From Verrucomicrobiota bacterium (lineage in GTDB: Bacteria; Verrucomicrobiota; Verrucomicrobiia; Limisphaerales; UBA1096): DNA of 64,000 bases. The notes beneath the pieces were generated by a model, which saw nothing but the letters and a program-made list of their open reading frames with translations, was not told the origin of the DNA and did not search any database. The DNA is taken from NCBI GenBank assembly GCA_030749225.1, contig JASMKO010000073.1, positions 39,141 through 103,140 of the forward strand. The letters run 5' to 3'. How positions within the stretch are numbered: position 1 is the first letter of the stretch; every line of letters begins with the position of its first letter. The position numbers and the translations under genes are program-made. Below, one piece after another: positions 26,654 through 36,187 of the stretch.

Positions 26654-29121
26654 CACATCTTCACACGCTCGGATTTTGGATCGTAGGCCGGTTGCAGCGA
26701 CAGCTTGGCCGACACGCGCTCGCAGGCGACTTCCAGTTCGTAGTCGCCGCTCGCCAGAAAATCGCGATCCACGCCGTCGTTATTTCGCACGTAGCCCATG
26801 CCAATCCCTCGGCCAACGGTGTGCCCGAAGCCGCCGCTGGTCAGCCAGCCGACGCGTTCGTCGTTGCGGTAAATCGTCTCGCGACCCAGCAGCACAATCC
26901 CCGGATCGTCCACCGTAAAAAACACCAGGCGCTTGGCCAAGCCATTGATTTTCTGCTGCTCAAGCGCCTCGCGACCAAGAAACGGCTTGTCGGTCTTCAA
27001 CTTGGCCGCCCAACCAAGTCCTGCCTCTAGTGGCGTGTTGTCAGGCGTCACGTCGGCTCCCCAGATCCGGTAGCCCTTCTCCAGCCGCAAACTGTCGATG
27101 GCGCGATAGCCGGCGTTGGCGATGCCGTGGGCCTGGCCAAGCTCCATGAGCCGATCGTAAACCGCTCCCGCCGACTCGACCGGCACATGCAGTTCCCAAC
27201 CCAACTCACCAACGAATGTCACGCGCATGGCCCGCACCGTCGCCCCGGCGACCTGCAGTCCGCGCGAGGTTGCAAACGGAAATGCGTCACTCGACAAATC
27301 AGCGTCGGTGGCCTGCGAGAGCACATCACGCGCAAGCGGCCCCATCAGCCCCAACACCGCAGTCGCCACCGAGACGTCCGTCAACTGCACATCGCAGCCG
27401 TCGGGGATGTTGCGTTCGATCCAGTTGAAGTCACGCGCAGCCGAGCCGGTGCCGGTGACGATGTAAAACTCGTCCTTGGCCAAGCAGCAAACGGTGAGGT
27501 CTGCCTCGATCCCACCGCGCTGGTTGCAGAGCTGCGTGTAAACCAAGCGACCCGGCGAAACATCAATGTCGTTGGCGCAAATCCACGACAGCGCCTTTTC
27601 AGCATCCGGGCCAGTGAGTTGGTATTTGGCGAACGACGACTCGTCGAAGAGCGACACCGCCTCGCGCGTGTGTCGGTGTTCGCGGGCCACGTGCTCGAAC
27701 CAGTTAGCGCGACTGTAGCTTGGCTCGTCCCTCGGCTCGACGCCGTCCGGCGCAAACCAGTTTGGCCGTTCCCAGGCAAACTTGCTGCCGAAACAGCCGC
27801 CACCCGACTTGAGCCGTTCGTAAAGCGGCGAGGTTTTCAGTGGACGCCCCGACTGGTGCTCCTCGCTTGGCCAAGCCATCGTGTAATGTTTGGCGGTCGC
27901 CTCGGTTGTGCGTTCAACGAGAAACTTTGTGTCGCGGTGATGTTCCCCGAAACGCCGGATGTCCACCGGCCACAGGTCCATCGACGGTTCGCCACCGACA
28001 ATCCACTCAGCCAGAGCCCGTCCCGCCCCACCGTTGGCTGCGATGCCGTAGGCGTTAAAGCCGGTGCCAACAAAATAACCGCGCAGCTCCGGTACTTCGC
28101 CAAGAATGAAACTGCCATCCGGCGTGAACGCCTCGGGCCCATTGATCAGTTGGCGAATGCCGGCGTTATCCAGCGAAGGCACACGGCCTGCCGCCTGCAG
28201 GAACAGTCCCTCGAACTGATCCCAGTTGCTGTCGAGCAGTTGAAAATGAAAGTCACTCGGAATGCCGTCCGGTGGCGTCCACGGCATCGGATCCAACTCG
28301 TAACCACCCATCACAAGTCCTCCGACCTCCTCCTTGAAATAGCAAAGCCGATCCGGATCGCGCACCGTCGGCAGATCGGCAGTCACCCCCTCAATCGGCT
28401 CGGTGACAAGGTATTGGTGCTGCATCGGTTGCACTGGCACGGAGACATTGGCCAAGCGGCCGCATTCGCGCGCCCAGATGCCGCAGCAGTTGACCGCGAC
28501 CTCGCACTCAATGTTGCCCGAATCAGTCTGAACACCGGCCACCCGGCCTTCGCGGATGTCGAACCCCGTTACACGACATCCCTCGATGATCTTCGCGCCC
28601 TCCATCTTTGCGCCCTTGGCCAGGGCCTGACACAAGTCAGACGGGCTCGCTTGGCCGTCGGTCGGCAGGAACGCCGCGCCGACCACATCCGAGACATCCA
28701 TCAAAGGCCATAGCTCCTTGGTCTCGCCGGGTGATAGCAGATGCATCTCGAGCCCGAAACTGTGCGCGGTGGTCGCCTGCCGCTTAATCTCGGCCAAGCG
28801 CTCATGGTTGCAGGCCAAGCGCAAACCGCCGTTGGCTTTCCAACCGGTGGCCTGGCCAGTTTCCGCCTCGAGCTTGCTGTAAAGCTCGACGCTGTACTTG
28901 AGCAGTTGCGTGATGCTGGCAGAGCTGCGGAGTTGCCCAACCAAACCGGCCGCGTGAAAGGTCGAGCCCCCGGTCAATGTCTTGCGCTCGAGCACGACAA
29001 CATCCTTCCATCCCAGTCGCGTGAGGTGATAGGCGACGCTGCACCCAACCACCCCGCCACCGATGATCACCACCCGTGCGCGCGCCGGAAGTGTGATATT
29101 CGACTCAACTTCCAAGGCCAT
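26653..29121 (-). CDS. Dimethylglycine/sarcosine dehydrogenase-like flavoprotein with folate domain
   Basis: An 822-residue two-part enzyme. Residues 15-400 form a DAO-type FAD domain with VIIGGGVVGCS at 18-28. STFHAAGL at 53-60 holds His56, which matches the covalent-FAD histidine of mammalian dimethylglycine dehydrogenase. Residues about 430-820 are an aminomethyltransferase (GCV_T and C-terminal) domain that binds tetrahydrofolate and traps the formaldehyde-level carbon. The start is ATG 29121. The open frame upstream to 29397 is overlap with the preceding flavoprotein gene. Reaction expected: oxidative demethylation of dimethylglycine or sarcosine, electrons to ETF. Exact substrate not provable here. 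Confidence 0.88.
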   Translation of the reverse strand: MALEVESNITLPARARVVIIGGGVVGCSVAYHLTRLGWKDVVVLERKTLTGGSTFHAAGLVGQLRSSASITQLLKYSVELYSKLEAETGQATGWKANGGLRLACNHERLAEIKRQATTAHSFGLEMHLLSPGETKELWPLMDVSDVVGAAFLPTDGQASPSDLCQALAKGAKMEGAKIIEGCRVTGFDIREGRVAGVQTDSGNIECEVAVNCCGIWARECGRLANVSVPVQPMQHQYLVTEPIEGVTADLPTVRDPDRLCYFKEEVGGLVMGGYELDPMPWTPPDGIPSDFHFQLLDSNWDQFEGLFLQAAGRVPSLDNAGIRQLINGPEAFTPDGSFILGEVPELRGYFVGTGFNAYGIAANGGAGRALAEWIVGGEPSMDLWPVDIRRFGEHHRDTKFLVERTTEATAKHYTMAWPSEEHQSGRPLKTSPLYERLKSGGGCFGSKFAWERPNWFAPDGVEPRDEPSYSRANWFEHVAREHRHTREAVSLFDESSFAKYQLTGPDAEKALSWICANDIDVSPGRLVYTQLCNQRGGIEADLTVCCLAKDEFYIVTGTGSAARDFNWIERNIPDGCDVQLTDVSVATAVLGLMGPLARDVLSQATDADLSSDAFPFATSRGLQVAGATVRAMRVTFVGELGWELHVPVESAGAVYDRLMELGQAHGIANAGYRAIDSLRLEKGYRIWGADVTPDNTPLEAGLGWAAKLKTDKPFLGREALEQQKINGLAKRLVFFTVDDPGIVLLGRETIYRNDERVGWLTSGGFGHTVGRGIGMGYVRNNDGVDRDFLASGDYELEVACERVSAKLSLQPAYDPKSERVKM

Positions 29122-30334
29122 AGTAGGTTTCGTAAATGCGCTTGGCCGAAGTTTGTGCGTCGGCCGAATCCCAATCGGTGCCGAGGAATCGATCCGGTCT
29201 GAGGCTGCGAACGTAGTCAGACGGCTCCGGCTCGAGCATCGACTCGACCACGTGCCGCCCGATGCCCGCCGAACCGCTGACGCCATGGGCATTGCAGCCG
29301 CCAGCCATAACGAAGCCCTTAAGTCTCTGACTCTCGCCAATGATGAATCGGCCATCCGGCACGAAGGTCGGCCAACCCTTGAAGATAGTGCGAACACCCA
29401 AGTCGGCCGCCTTGCCGTAGAGCGGCGCGATCTGCTCGATAAACCAGCCCATCACGTCCCAGTCCTCCTCGATGCGAGGCGGTGTTTCGCCATTTTTGAA
29501 CTCGTCCGGCTTGAGCGAAAGCGACTTCGGCTCCCAGCCTCCAAGCAGCAGCCCGTTAATCTCGGAACGCAGGTAGAGCGACGCGTCCGGCACGCGCATG
29601 ACCGGCAGATCAGGGTGCATGCCATCAGCATCGACACTGACGAAATACTCATGGCGCACCGGAAAAACCGGGAGATTCAAACCGGCCATTTGCGCGACAT
29701 GCCAGGCGTGAGCACCGGCGGCGTTGATGACCGTGTCACACGCGATCGTGCCACGGTTGGTATCAACCCCAACCACGCGGCCGTTCTCCGTGCGAACACC
29801 CTCGACCATCACGCCGGTGGCCAGGTGCGCCCCGTTTTGGCGTGCACGATGCGCGTAGGCCATTGCAAGGTCGTTGGGCTGAAGGTAGCCGTCACTCGGG
29901 CACCATAACACCGACTTGGCAGTTGAAAAATCGAACATCGGCCACTTGGCCCGGGCCTCGTCGGCACTGATGAACGCGGTCTCCAGCCCGGCCTTGTCGG
30001 AGGTCAATTTCATCCGCTCAAACTCCGCCACACGTTCATCGGTCAGGGCCACTCGCAGCGAACCGACCTGCCGCCAACCCGGCTTGGCCTCCGGCTCGGC
30101 CTCCATCCCGGAGAAAGTCTTGACCGACCACATCGCCAGCCTAACACGATCGACGCTGGTGCGCACCTGGCCAACAAGCCCGGCCGCCTGCGAGGTGGTC
30201 TCCGAGGCAAGTGCCTCGTTTTTTTCGAGCAACAGCACATCGCTCTTGCCAGCTTGACAGAGGCTGTGCACCACGCCACAGCCGACGCCACCCCCGCCGA
30301 TCACCACAATTGCCGCGTCACCAATGGAGTCCAT
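29105..30334 (-). CDS. FAD-dependent oxidoreductase (DAO family), FAD domain only
   Basis: A 409-residue DAO-family protein. [14 protein letters not shown] at 11-24 is the dinucleotide site. It aligns with the FAD half of the neighbouring 822-residue enzyme, but it lacks the folate domain. At the position of the covalent histidine it has Gln ([10 protein letters not shown]). It is therefore likely to bind FAD non-covalently. Family relatives oxidise sarcosine, dimethylglycine or other secondary/tertiary amines. I chose ATG 30334, which lies 2 nt after the etfA stop. The 3' end overlaps the next gene by 17 nt. Confidence 0.86.
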   Translation of the reverse strand: MDSIGDAAIVVIGGGGVGCGVVHSLCQAGKSDVLLLEKNEALASETTSQAAGLVGQVRTSVDRVRLAMWSVKTFSGMEAEPEAKPGWRQVGSLRVALTDERVAEFERMKLTSDKAGLETAFISADEARAKWPMFDFSTAKSVLWCPSDGYLQPNDLAMAYAHRARQNGAHLATGVMVEGVRTENGRVVGVDTNRGTIACDTVINAAGAHAWHVAQMAGLNLPVFPVRHEYFVSVDADGMHPDLPVMRVPDASLYLRSEINGLLLGGWEPKSLSLKPDEFKNGETPPRIEEDWDVMGWFIEQIAPLYGKAADLGVRTIFKGWPTFVPDGRFIIGESQRLKGFVMAGGCNAHGVSGSAGIGRHVVESMLEPEPSDYVRSLRPDRFLGTDWDSADAQTSAKRIYETYYGLGS

Positions 30335-30336
30335 GG

Positions 30337-31299
30337 TCAACCGCCAGTCCGGTTTTTAACTGCCTCGGCCAACAGGGGCACGACCTCAAACAGGTCACCG
30401 ACAATGCCGTGGTCGGCCAACTGGAAAATCGGCGCGTCGGGGTCGGTGTTGATCGCGACGATGTGCTTCGAGGTGCGCATACCGGCCAGGTGCTGGATCG
30501 CGCCACTGACACCGCAGGCAATGTAGACCTGCGGAGACACAACCTTGCCAGTCTGGCCGACCTGGTCGCGGTAGGGCCGATAACCGGCATCGACCGCCGC
30601 GCGCGATGAGCCGACCGCCGCGCCGATCGTGTCGGCAAAATTCTCGATAATGCTGAAGTTCTCTGCGCTGCCAAGCGAACGTCCGCCGGTGACGATGATC
30701 GCCGCCTCGGTGACATCAGGGCGTTCCCCGCCACCTGCGATGATTTCCTTCAGCACGGTTTTTTGTTCCGACAACTGGACGGACACCGAGGTGACTTCAG
30801 CGCTCAGGGCCGTGTCCGGCTCCGGCGCCTTGGCCGTCCGCGGGCGGATCGTAATTACCTTCAAACTGTCATCCGTAAACTCCACCTCTGCCGTGGCCTT
30901 GCCGGCATAAACCGGGCGCCGGAGAGTTACCTGCCCATCGTTAAAGGTGGCCTGGATGCAGTCGGTGGCCAGGGCAGCATCAAGCCCTTCAGCCAGACGC
31001 GGGGCCAAATCCCTTCCCTGCGGCGTGTGCGCGGTGAGCACCACATCGGGTGCCAGTTGCGGGATGACTTGGCCAAGCGCTTGGCCAAGCGATTCCCCAG
31101 TGCCTCCGGCCAGGGCCGGCGAGTCGACGAGGCGCACCTTGGCTGCACCCAGTTGACCAAGCGGCTCGGCGAGCGGCGCGATGCCCTCCCCGGCGACGAC
31201 GGCATGAATCTCTGCCTGGCCAAGCGGCAGTCCAAACAATTCGCGCGTGGCTTCCGCCAGGACTCCGTTTTTGTGTTCAGCAATAATTAGTATCTTCAT
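30337..31299 (-). CDS. etfA: Electron transfer flavoprotein alpha subunit
   Basis: A 320-residue EtfA. The N-terminal domain starts MKILIIAEH. The C-terminal FAD domain has [41 protein letters not shown] and [10 protein letters not shown], all standard. It accepts electrons from the flavin dehydrogenases encoded downstream and hands them to the membrane Fe-S protein. ATG 31299 is preceded by GGAG (about 10 nt). The N-terminal domain carries a tandem palindrome doublet (31067-31090) coding LGQALGQ plus two further LGQ stretches, giving a glycine-glutamine-rich insert unusual for EtfA. Confidence 0.95.
   Translation of the reverse strand: MKILIIAEHKNGVLAEATRELFGLPLGQAEIHAVVAGEGIAPLAEPLGQLGAAKVRLVDSPALAGGTGESLGQALGQVIPQLAPDVVLTAHTPQGRDLAPRLAEGLDAALATDCIQATFNDGQVTLRRPVYAGKATAEVEFTDDSLKVITIRPRTAKAPEPDTALSAEVTSVSVQLSEQKTVLKEIIAGGGERPDVTEAAIIVTGGRSLGSAENFSIIENFADTIGAAVGSSRAAVDAGYRPYRDQVGQTGKVVSPQVYIACGVSGAIQHLAGMRTSKHIVAINTDPDAPIFQLADHGIVGDLFEVVPLLAEAVKNRTGG
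31067..31090. repeat. 12-bp tandem doublet of the palindrome inside etfA
   Basis: ACTTGGCCAAGC followed by GCTTGGCCAAGC, the same two units as at 10816-10839 in the other order. It codes LGQALGQV in the N-terminal domain of EtfA. Confidence 0.85.
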
Positions 31300-31313
31300 T
31301 AAGGAATCTCCGG

Positions 31314-32087
31314 TCAGATAGCTTGGATATCCTCCGCAAGCACGCGAACCAACTCAGTGGCTTGCTCGGCCGGCGAGCCCTCGATGAGGTGGCACGGCTG
31401 CTTCGGCGGTGGCAACTCAAAGTTTTTGAGCAACGTTTTGCAGTCGGCCTCACTGATGCCGAGTTCATCAGTGGACAGGGTATCGATCGGTTTTTTCTTC
31501 GCCTTGATGATGTTGAGCGCGGTGGCATAGCGCGGCTCGTTGAGACCGACCTGCGCCGAGATCACCGCCGGGAGAGTGGTCTCGATGATCTCGATGTTGC
31601 CGCCGCCGACATCACGCCGACAGGTGACGGAACCAGCTCCGTAATCGATGCCGTTGACCACGTTGATACATGGAAAGCCAAGCTTCACAGCCAACATGGT
31701 TCCCACCGCACCCGCACCGTTATCAATCGCTTCTTTACCCACAAACACGACGTCCGCCGTACCCTGTTTATCAATGGCGGCAGCCAATGCCTGAGAGTTC
31801 ACCACCGAGTCGGCATCTCCGGGCAAATCCAGCCTCACGGCAGAGTCGGCCCCCATGGCGAGGGCCATCCGGAGAGACTCGACCACCCGCTCCGGCCCGG
31901 CCGAAAGCACAGTGACGGTCGAACCCGGCTGACGGTCGCGCAGTTGGAGCGCCTCCTCAATGGCGAGTTCATCGTGCGGCGAGATAATCCACTGGATGTC
32001 GGTCTCGTCGATTCCATTGCCGTCCTCGCGGAGCTTGATCCGCGTCGTGGTGTCCGGCACCTGCCTGATACAAACAAAGATGTTCAT
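31314..32087 (-). CDS. etfB: Electron transfer flavoprotein beta subunit
   Basis: A 257-residue EtfB with the characteristic MNIFVCIRQVPDT start, SPHDELAIEEALQLRD, FVGKEAIDNGAGAVG (the AMP-binding region) and LPAVISAQVGLNEPRYA. It forms the heterodimer with EtfA. ATG at 32087 is used; the in-frame TTG at 32090 is one codon earlier. etfB precedes etfA by 14 nt, the usual order. Both subunits together mark this operon as one using acyl-CoA-dehydrogenase-style electron transfer for amine oxidation. Confidence 0.95.
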   Translation of the reverse strand: MNIFVCIRQVPDTTTRIKLREDGNGIDETDIQWIISPHDELAIEEALQLRDRQPGSTVTVLSAGPERVVESLRMALAMGADSAVRLDLPGDADSVVNSQALAAAIDKQGTADVVFVGKEAIDNGAGAVGTMLAVKLGFPCINVVNGIDYGAGSVTCRRDVGGGNIEIIETTLPAVISAQVGLNEPRYATALNIIKAKKKPIDTLSTDELGISEADCKTLLKNFELPPPKQPCHLIEGSPAEQATELVRVLAEDIQAI

Positions 32088-32096
32088 CAAAAATAA

Positions 32097-32423
32097 TTAA
32101 TAATCGATTCGAATGTTGCCGTCGATGAGTTCGCAGGAGGCACCCGCCTGGGTGAACGCCTCGGCCAACGCGGCCCGGAGGATGGCCAGAACATCAGGAC
32201 CGTGCTCGAGACGGCGCAGGATGGCTTCGCCCTTTCGGTCGCCCACGCTAACAGTGATCTTGAGACCACGTCGCTTGCAGGCAAGGCGCACTTCATCCTC
32301 CAGTTCACAGTTGAGCGGCTTGAGAAACGCGTCCACGTAATTGGCACCGATGCCGGAGCCGTCCGGCTTGTTCTCTGGCAGCCAGTCGGCGGCAGCTGGG
32401 TTTTCCTCGATCAATTTTTCCAT
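32097..32423 (-). CDS. Small protein of unknown function in the methyl-transfer operon
   Basis: A 108-residue soluble protein, no signal peptide, one or two Cys, beginning MEKLIEENPAAADWLPEN. The centre LEDEVRLACKRRGLKITVSVGDRKGEA suggests an alpha/beta fold. Not recognised. Its start overlaps the stop of the homocysteine methyltransferase gene (TAATG), and it is followed after 9 nt by etfB, so it sits at the junction between the methyl-transfer half and the oxidative half of the operon. A small helper of the corrinoid or flavoprotein system is possible but unproven. Confidence 0.75.
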   Translation of the reverse strand: MEKLIEENPAAADWLPENKPDGSGIGANYVDAFLKPLNCELEDEVRLACKRRGLKITVSVGDRKGEAILRRLEHGPDVLAILRAALAEAFTQAGASCELIDGNIRIDY

Positions 32424-33343
32424 TATTCAGACTTGGTTTGTGTCTCGATAAATTGGTTCATCCGGTCACGCAAACCAGCGATGTGCACAGGCGTACTGCC
32501 ACAGCAGGCACCAAGTATGTCAACCCCGGCCTCAAGGATATCCTGAGCCTGGGAAGCCATTTCGTCGGGGGTCTGGTTGTAAATCACCTTGAGATTCTGC
32601 AGGACTGGCTGCCCGGCGTTGGGTTGAGCCATGATCGGCAGAGCGGAGCGATCCCGATAACGCTTCACGGCAGCCTTGGCGCTGGACATGTCGATATTGG
32701 TGCCGCAATTGAGCCCGAGCACATCCGCACCAGCCTTCTCCAAAAAATCAGCCGCCTCATCCGGATCAGTCCCCATCATAGTACGAAGCTCGCAGGTTTC
32801 ATGTGTGAGATCAAACGCCATGGAAGCAATCACGCAAGGGGCGCCAGCGGCTTTTGCAGCGGCAATGGCAGCGCCGGCCTCGTCCAATACCGTCTGCGTC
32901 TCGACGATGATCGCGTCGGCTCCTGCCTCGACCAACGCTTGGGCCTGCTCGGCAAAAGCACGCTCCACCCCCACCCGAGTTATCTCGCCATAAGGCTCCA
33001 TCAGCCCGCCAAACGGCCCAATATCGCCCAGCACGAAACCATCCCGCCCGCCGAACGCTCGTCGGGCCACCTCGACCGCGGCCTTGTTGATGCCAACGAC
33101 ATCCGGCTTGTCCATATGCCGCTCGAGCATGATGCGGCTGCCGCCGAACGTGTTGGTGATGAGACAGTCCGATCCTGCCTCCACGTAGCGGCGCTGAATC
33201 GCCTCGACACGGTCCGGCGCGTCGAGGTTCCACGCCTCGCCGCAGCCTCCGCTCTCGAGGCCGGCCTCCTGAAGCTGCGTGCCCATGGCGCCGTCACCCA
33301 GCAATGGACGCCCCTTTAGTGTATCCAACAGTTTGCTACTCAT
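32423..33343 (-). CDS. Homocysteine S-methyltransferase domain protein (BHMT/MetH-N-like)
   Basis: A 306-residue homocysteine methyltransferase, corresponding to the first domain of MetH or to betaine-homocysteine methyltransferase. GDGAMGTQLQ starts the barrel, and zinc ligands are Cys213 (LNCGTN) and Cys280-Cys281 (GACCGSTP). The long open frame to 33916 is overlap with the upstream gene. ATG 33343 overlaps that gene by 8 nt. It would pass a methyl group from the corrinoid protein (or directly from betaine) to homocysteine to make methionine. Position right beside corrinoid, activation-like and MttB-type genes favours the corrinoid route (inference). Confidence 0.9.
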   Translation of the reverse strand: MSSKLLDTLKGRPLLGDGAMGTQLQEAGLESGGCGEAWNLDAPDRVEAIQRRYVEAGSDCLITNTFGGSRIMLERHMDKPDVVGINKAAVEVARRAFGGRDGFVLGDIGPFGGLMEPYGEITRVGVERAFAEQAQALVEAGADAIIVETQTVLDEAGAAIAAAKAAGAPCVIASMAFDLTHETCELRTMMGTDPDEAADFLEKAGADVLGLNCGTNIDMSSAKAAVKRYRDRSALPIMAQPNAGQPVLQNLKVIYNQTPDEMASQAQDILEAGVDILGACCGSTPVHIAGLRDRMNQFIETQTKSE

Positions 33344-34523
33344 CGGTGTGTAATTTGTAATGCACGGTTTGCAGCGCAATCTTCCATTTGTGGTCGCGGG
33401 CGGGCGGGCGACAAAGGCATCCGGCCGGCTCGACCGCCGGATCCCACTCCAGCACCTGGACAAGCGGCTGGTCGACGAAGGCGGGTACGCGGACCATTTC
33501 GCACGGAAACTCCTCCGGATCCTTGAGGTTGGAGCACATCGATTGGTAGTCAGAGTCACTTGGCCGGCAGGAGAGTTTGCGGATCGGGAAGCCATCCCGG
33601 TACGAACCCAATTCGATAGAATAATCGATCCCAAAAGGCACGCCGAGGTTGCTGCATGTCTTGCATTCAGGCCGGAAGGTGGCCCGCACCGATTGCTCGT
33701 CGCGCGAATCGACCGTAAGCAGCTCACGGCTCCAGCGTCGCAGCGCCTTGTCCGGATAGGCGTAACCGTTTGCAACCGCGCCGGACGAGGCAGGCGGCGG
33801 CAGGGCTTGGGCATCACCGGCATCCGGTACGCGCCGGTACGAACATGGATCCATGCTGCACCGGGCGCACGCCACCATGTCAGGTGACTTTGTCTCCACC
33901 ACAGCACTGGGCCCAAGTCCGAACAGCGCGAGCTGCGAGTGTTCCGGCGAGAGCATACCGCTCTCGAGGAGGCTCAGCTTGGCGGCGCTTGGCCAAGCGG
34001 ATTGCGCAGCCAGCAGGCCAAGCAGCGTGCGCTGCTGGCCCAGTTCCCAGCCATCGTAGCCGGGACTCTCGTGAGGGAGCGCGGCCAAGCCAGCTGGTTC
34101 AACCTGGTCGCAGATCGATTTTTGTGCGCGGAGCAGTAACTGCTCGGTGGCCGCCGCCGCCGCGGCGTTCAGGAAAAATGCCTCGTCCGGCCGCTGCGCA
34201 TCCCACAAACGCTGAATCTCCGCTGGCACACCTGGGCCGGCGCTGCAAGCCACCGCCACTGCGGAGCGTGCTTGGCCACGCCGCAGTTTTTCAGCCAAGG
34301 CACGGCTGGTGAATTGGGTGCCGCTGGCCAGGCGAATGAAGTCGCCCTCCACTGCCAAGTTAACCGGCTTGGAAACAAAACTCCACGAACAACCGTGCTC
34401 GTTCACCCAGGCCAATGCGCGCTCGACACCAGCTTGTGCAGTCTCGCTGAGCAGTCCATCGATGGGGATGCACAGGTGGCGCTTCCACTCGGCAACAGGG
34501 ACTGTTATCGGGGCAGCGATCAT
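33336..34523 (-). CDS. MetH activation-domain-like protein with Cys-rich C-terminal half
   Basis: A 395-residue protein. The first about 200 residues resemble the cobalamin-reactivation (activation) domain of methionine synthase in its free-standing form: a helical start, ARSAVAVACSAGPG, and the block SPGYDGWELGQQRTLLGLL, a hallmark of these proteins. The second half has several Cys clusters (CARCSMDPC, CKTCSNLG, CLCRPP), which could bind a metal or Fe-S centre. I infer a role in reductive reactivation of the neighbouring corrinoid protein. The start codon overlaps the stop of the ASKHA reactivase gene (ATGA). The C-terminal part is not recognised. Confidence 0.7.
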   Translation of the reverse strand: MIAAPITVPVAEWKRHLCIPIDGLLSETAQAGVERALAWVNEHGCSWSFVSKPVNLAVEGDFIRLASGTQFTSRALAEKLRRGQARSAVAVACSAGPGVPAEIQRLWDAQRPDEAFFLNAAAAAATEQLLLRAQKSICDQVEPAGLAALPHESPGYDGWELGQQRTLLGLLAAQSAWPSAAKLSLLESGMLSPEHSQLALFGLGPSAVVETKSPDMVACARCSMDPCSYRRVPDAGDAQALPPPASSGAVANGYAYPDKALRRWSRELLTVDSRDEQSVRATFRPECKTCSNLGVPFGIDYSIELGSYRDGFPIRKLSCRPSDSDYQSMCSNLKDPEEFPCEMVRVPAFVDQPLVQVLEWDPAVEPAGCLCRPPARDHKWKIALQTVHYKLHTDE

Positions 34524-36160
34524 ACGATGGGCTCTGTGGCGCGTGTCTGAAATGGCACGAACTGCGCGCCCTCGGCAAAGCAGTGAAAGAATTCCGGGAA
34601 CGTCTCCAATTCGACGTGCTCAATGCGGCGAACGAGTTGGTCGATCTCCTCGCGGGCCGCCACCGAGAGCAGCGCAAGCGTGGCGCCCTCGAGCGCCGCG
34701 TTGCCGACCTGCACGATACGCTCATCTGGCAGATCGGGGATCAGGCCAATACGGCGCGCGTGCCCGAGGTCGATGTGTCGTGCGAATCCACCGGCAAGGT
34801 AGAACACGTCGAGGTCGGAAAAATCGATGCCGTAATTTTGATGGAGCAGATGCAACCCGGCAACGTTGGCAGCCTTGGCCTGGGCCAGTTGGCTGATGTC
34901 CTCCTCGGTGAGGTAAACATCGTTTTCGGCGTCGATCCAAAACCGGTCGGAGTCGTCGGTGAAGCGGCCGCAACTGTTGATCCGCCCGATGCGGAGCAAT
35001 TCGCCCAGCAGATCAATCAATCCGGAGCCGCAAAGGCCGGTGGGGCGGCCGCCGCCGATCACCCCTAGTTCCCATTCCGGCTCAAGTTGCACCCGCTCGA
35101 TGGCGCCCTCGAGCGCCGGCATGCCGCACTGAATCTGTCCCCCCTCAAACGCCGGTCCGGCGGGGCAGGAGGCAGCTTGAAGCTTGTGGCGATTGCCGAT
35201 GACCAACTCGGTGTTGGTGCCGATGTCCATCACCGCAACGGTACGCTCCTCGCGGGCCAAGCCGGTCGACAGCAGGCAGGCGGCCATGTCCGATCCGACA
35301 TGCGAGCCGATCAGCGGCAGGATGTAGACGCGTCCATCGGGATGGATCGGCAGCAACGACTGTTTGCCACGCTTGGCCAAGTGGGTACCGGGGCGTTGGC
35401 CGTCGCGAAACGCCTGCTCGGTAACGGAGCGATACGGCATTTGGCCAAGCGGATAAACGTCCAGCCCGAAGAACAGATCGCACATCACCGGGTTGCCAAC
35501 GAGCACGACCTCGTAAATGCTCCCGGCCGGCACGCCGAACGACTCGATCGCCCGGCTCATGTAACCGGCTAGCGTGCGGCGCAGCAGGCGTCCACCTTGG
35601 TCAGTGTCAAATTTCACCCGCGCCAGTACATCGCTGCCGCCGAAACGCTGGGGATTCTCGAACGACTGGCTGGCCTTGACGCGGCCGGTCTCGAGATCAA
35701 CCAGGCGCAACGACACAGTGGTCGTGCCCAGGTCGACGGCCAAGCCGTGCAGCGGGCCGGTCGTCCGGTCGATCTCCTCACCGTCGAGCAGCACCCGATC
35801 GCCGTCGCGCGTTACCGCCGGGCCAAGCGGCGGTGCCTTGTCGAGGCACGGCAGGCAAACGCCTCGTTCCTCGATTTGGATCGCGCCGCGCTGCAGTGTA
35901 TGGCAATGGATTTCTCCCGAGTTGGCCTCGACGGTCGCGCGGCAGGAAAGCCGAAAATCGCCCTGAAGATGGTCCTCCTCCGATGTGCGGGCGCTGAGTC
36001 GTTCGCCGCCCTCGGCGATCTCGACAAGGCATTCGCGACAGTTGCCGTTGCCGGAACAGGAGGTGGGGATTCGCACGTTCATCCGCTTGGCCAAGCCGAA
36101 CAGCGTGACGCCGGCGTCGGACTCAATCCGGTGCGAATCGATCTGGACGGTGACGCTCAC
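34520..36160 (-). CDS. ASKHA-type corrinoid reactivase with [2Fe-2S] domain (RACE, DUF4445)
   Basis: A 546-residue protein. N-terminal ferredoxin-like domain with Cys35, Cys41, Cys44 and Cys73 ([2Fe-2S] pattern), a linker, then the DUF4445/ASKHA ATPase part with GLAVDLGTTTVSLRL, AVMDIGTNTELV and FYLAGGFARHIDL. Such proteins reduce Co(II) corrinoid back to Co(I) using ATP in methyltransferase systems. The start is GTG 36160, chosen because AGGAAA sits 6 nt upstream and no ATG precedes the ferredoxin domain. It follows the corrinoid protein gene after 27 nt. Confidence 0.92.
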   Translation of the reverse strand: MSVTVQIDSHRIESDAGVTLFGLAKRMNVRIPTSCSGNGNCRECLVEIAEGGERLSARTSEEDHLQGDFRLSCRATVEANSGEIHCHTLQRGAIQIEERGVCLPCLDKAPPLGPAVTRDGDRVLLDGEEIDRTTGPLHGLAVDLGTTTVSLRLVDLETGRVKASQSFENPQRFGGSDVLARVKFDTDQGGRLLRRTLAGYMSRAIESFGVPAGSIYEVVLVGNPVMCDLFFGLDVYPLGQMPYRSVTEQAFRDGQRPGTHLAKRGKQSLLPIHPDGRVYILPLIGSHVGSDMAACLLSTGLAREERTVAVMDIGTNTELVIGNRHKLQAASCPAGPAFEGGQIQCGMPALEGAIERVQLEPEWELGVIGGGRPTGLCGSGLIDLLGELLRIGRINSCGRFTDDSDRFWIDAENDVYLTEEDISQLAQAKAANVAGLHLLHQNYGIDFSDLDVFYLAGGFARHIDLGHARRIGLIPDLPDERIVQVGNAALEGATLALLSVAAREEIDQLVRRIEHVELETFPEFFHCFAEGAQFVPFQTRATEPIV

Positions 36161-36187
36161 GTTTCCTGTTTCCCGGTCTTGGCCTCG

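Noticed and set aside
27127..28713. Long open frame (528 codons) on the plus strand opposite the dimethylglycine-dehydrogenase-like gene
   Set aside because: Antisense to a gene with clear FAD and folate motifs. The translation has no recognisable motif and is rich in Arg/His/Pro, typical of a high-G+C shadow frame.
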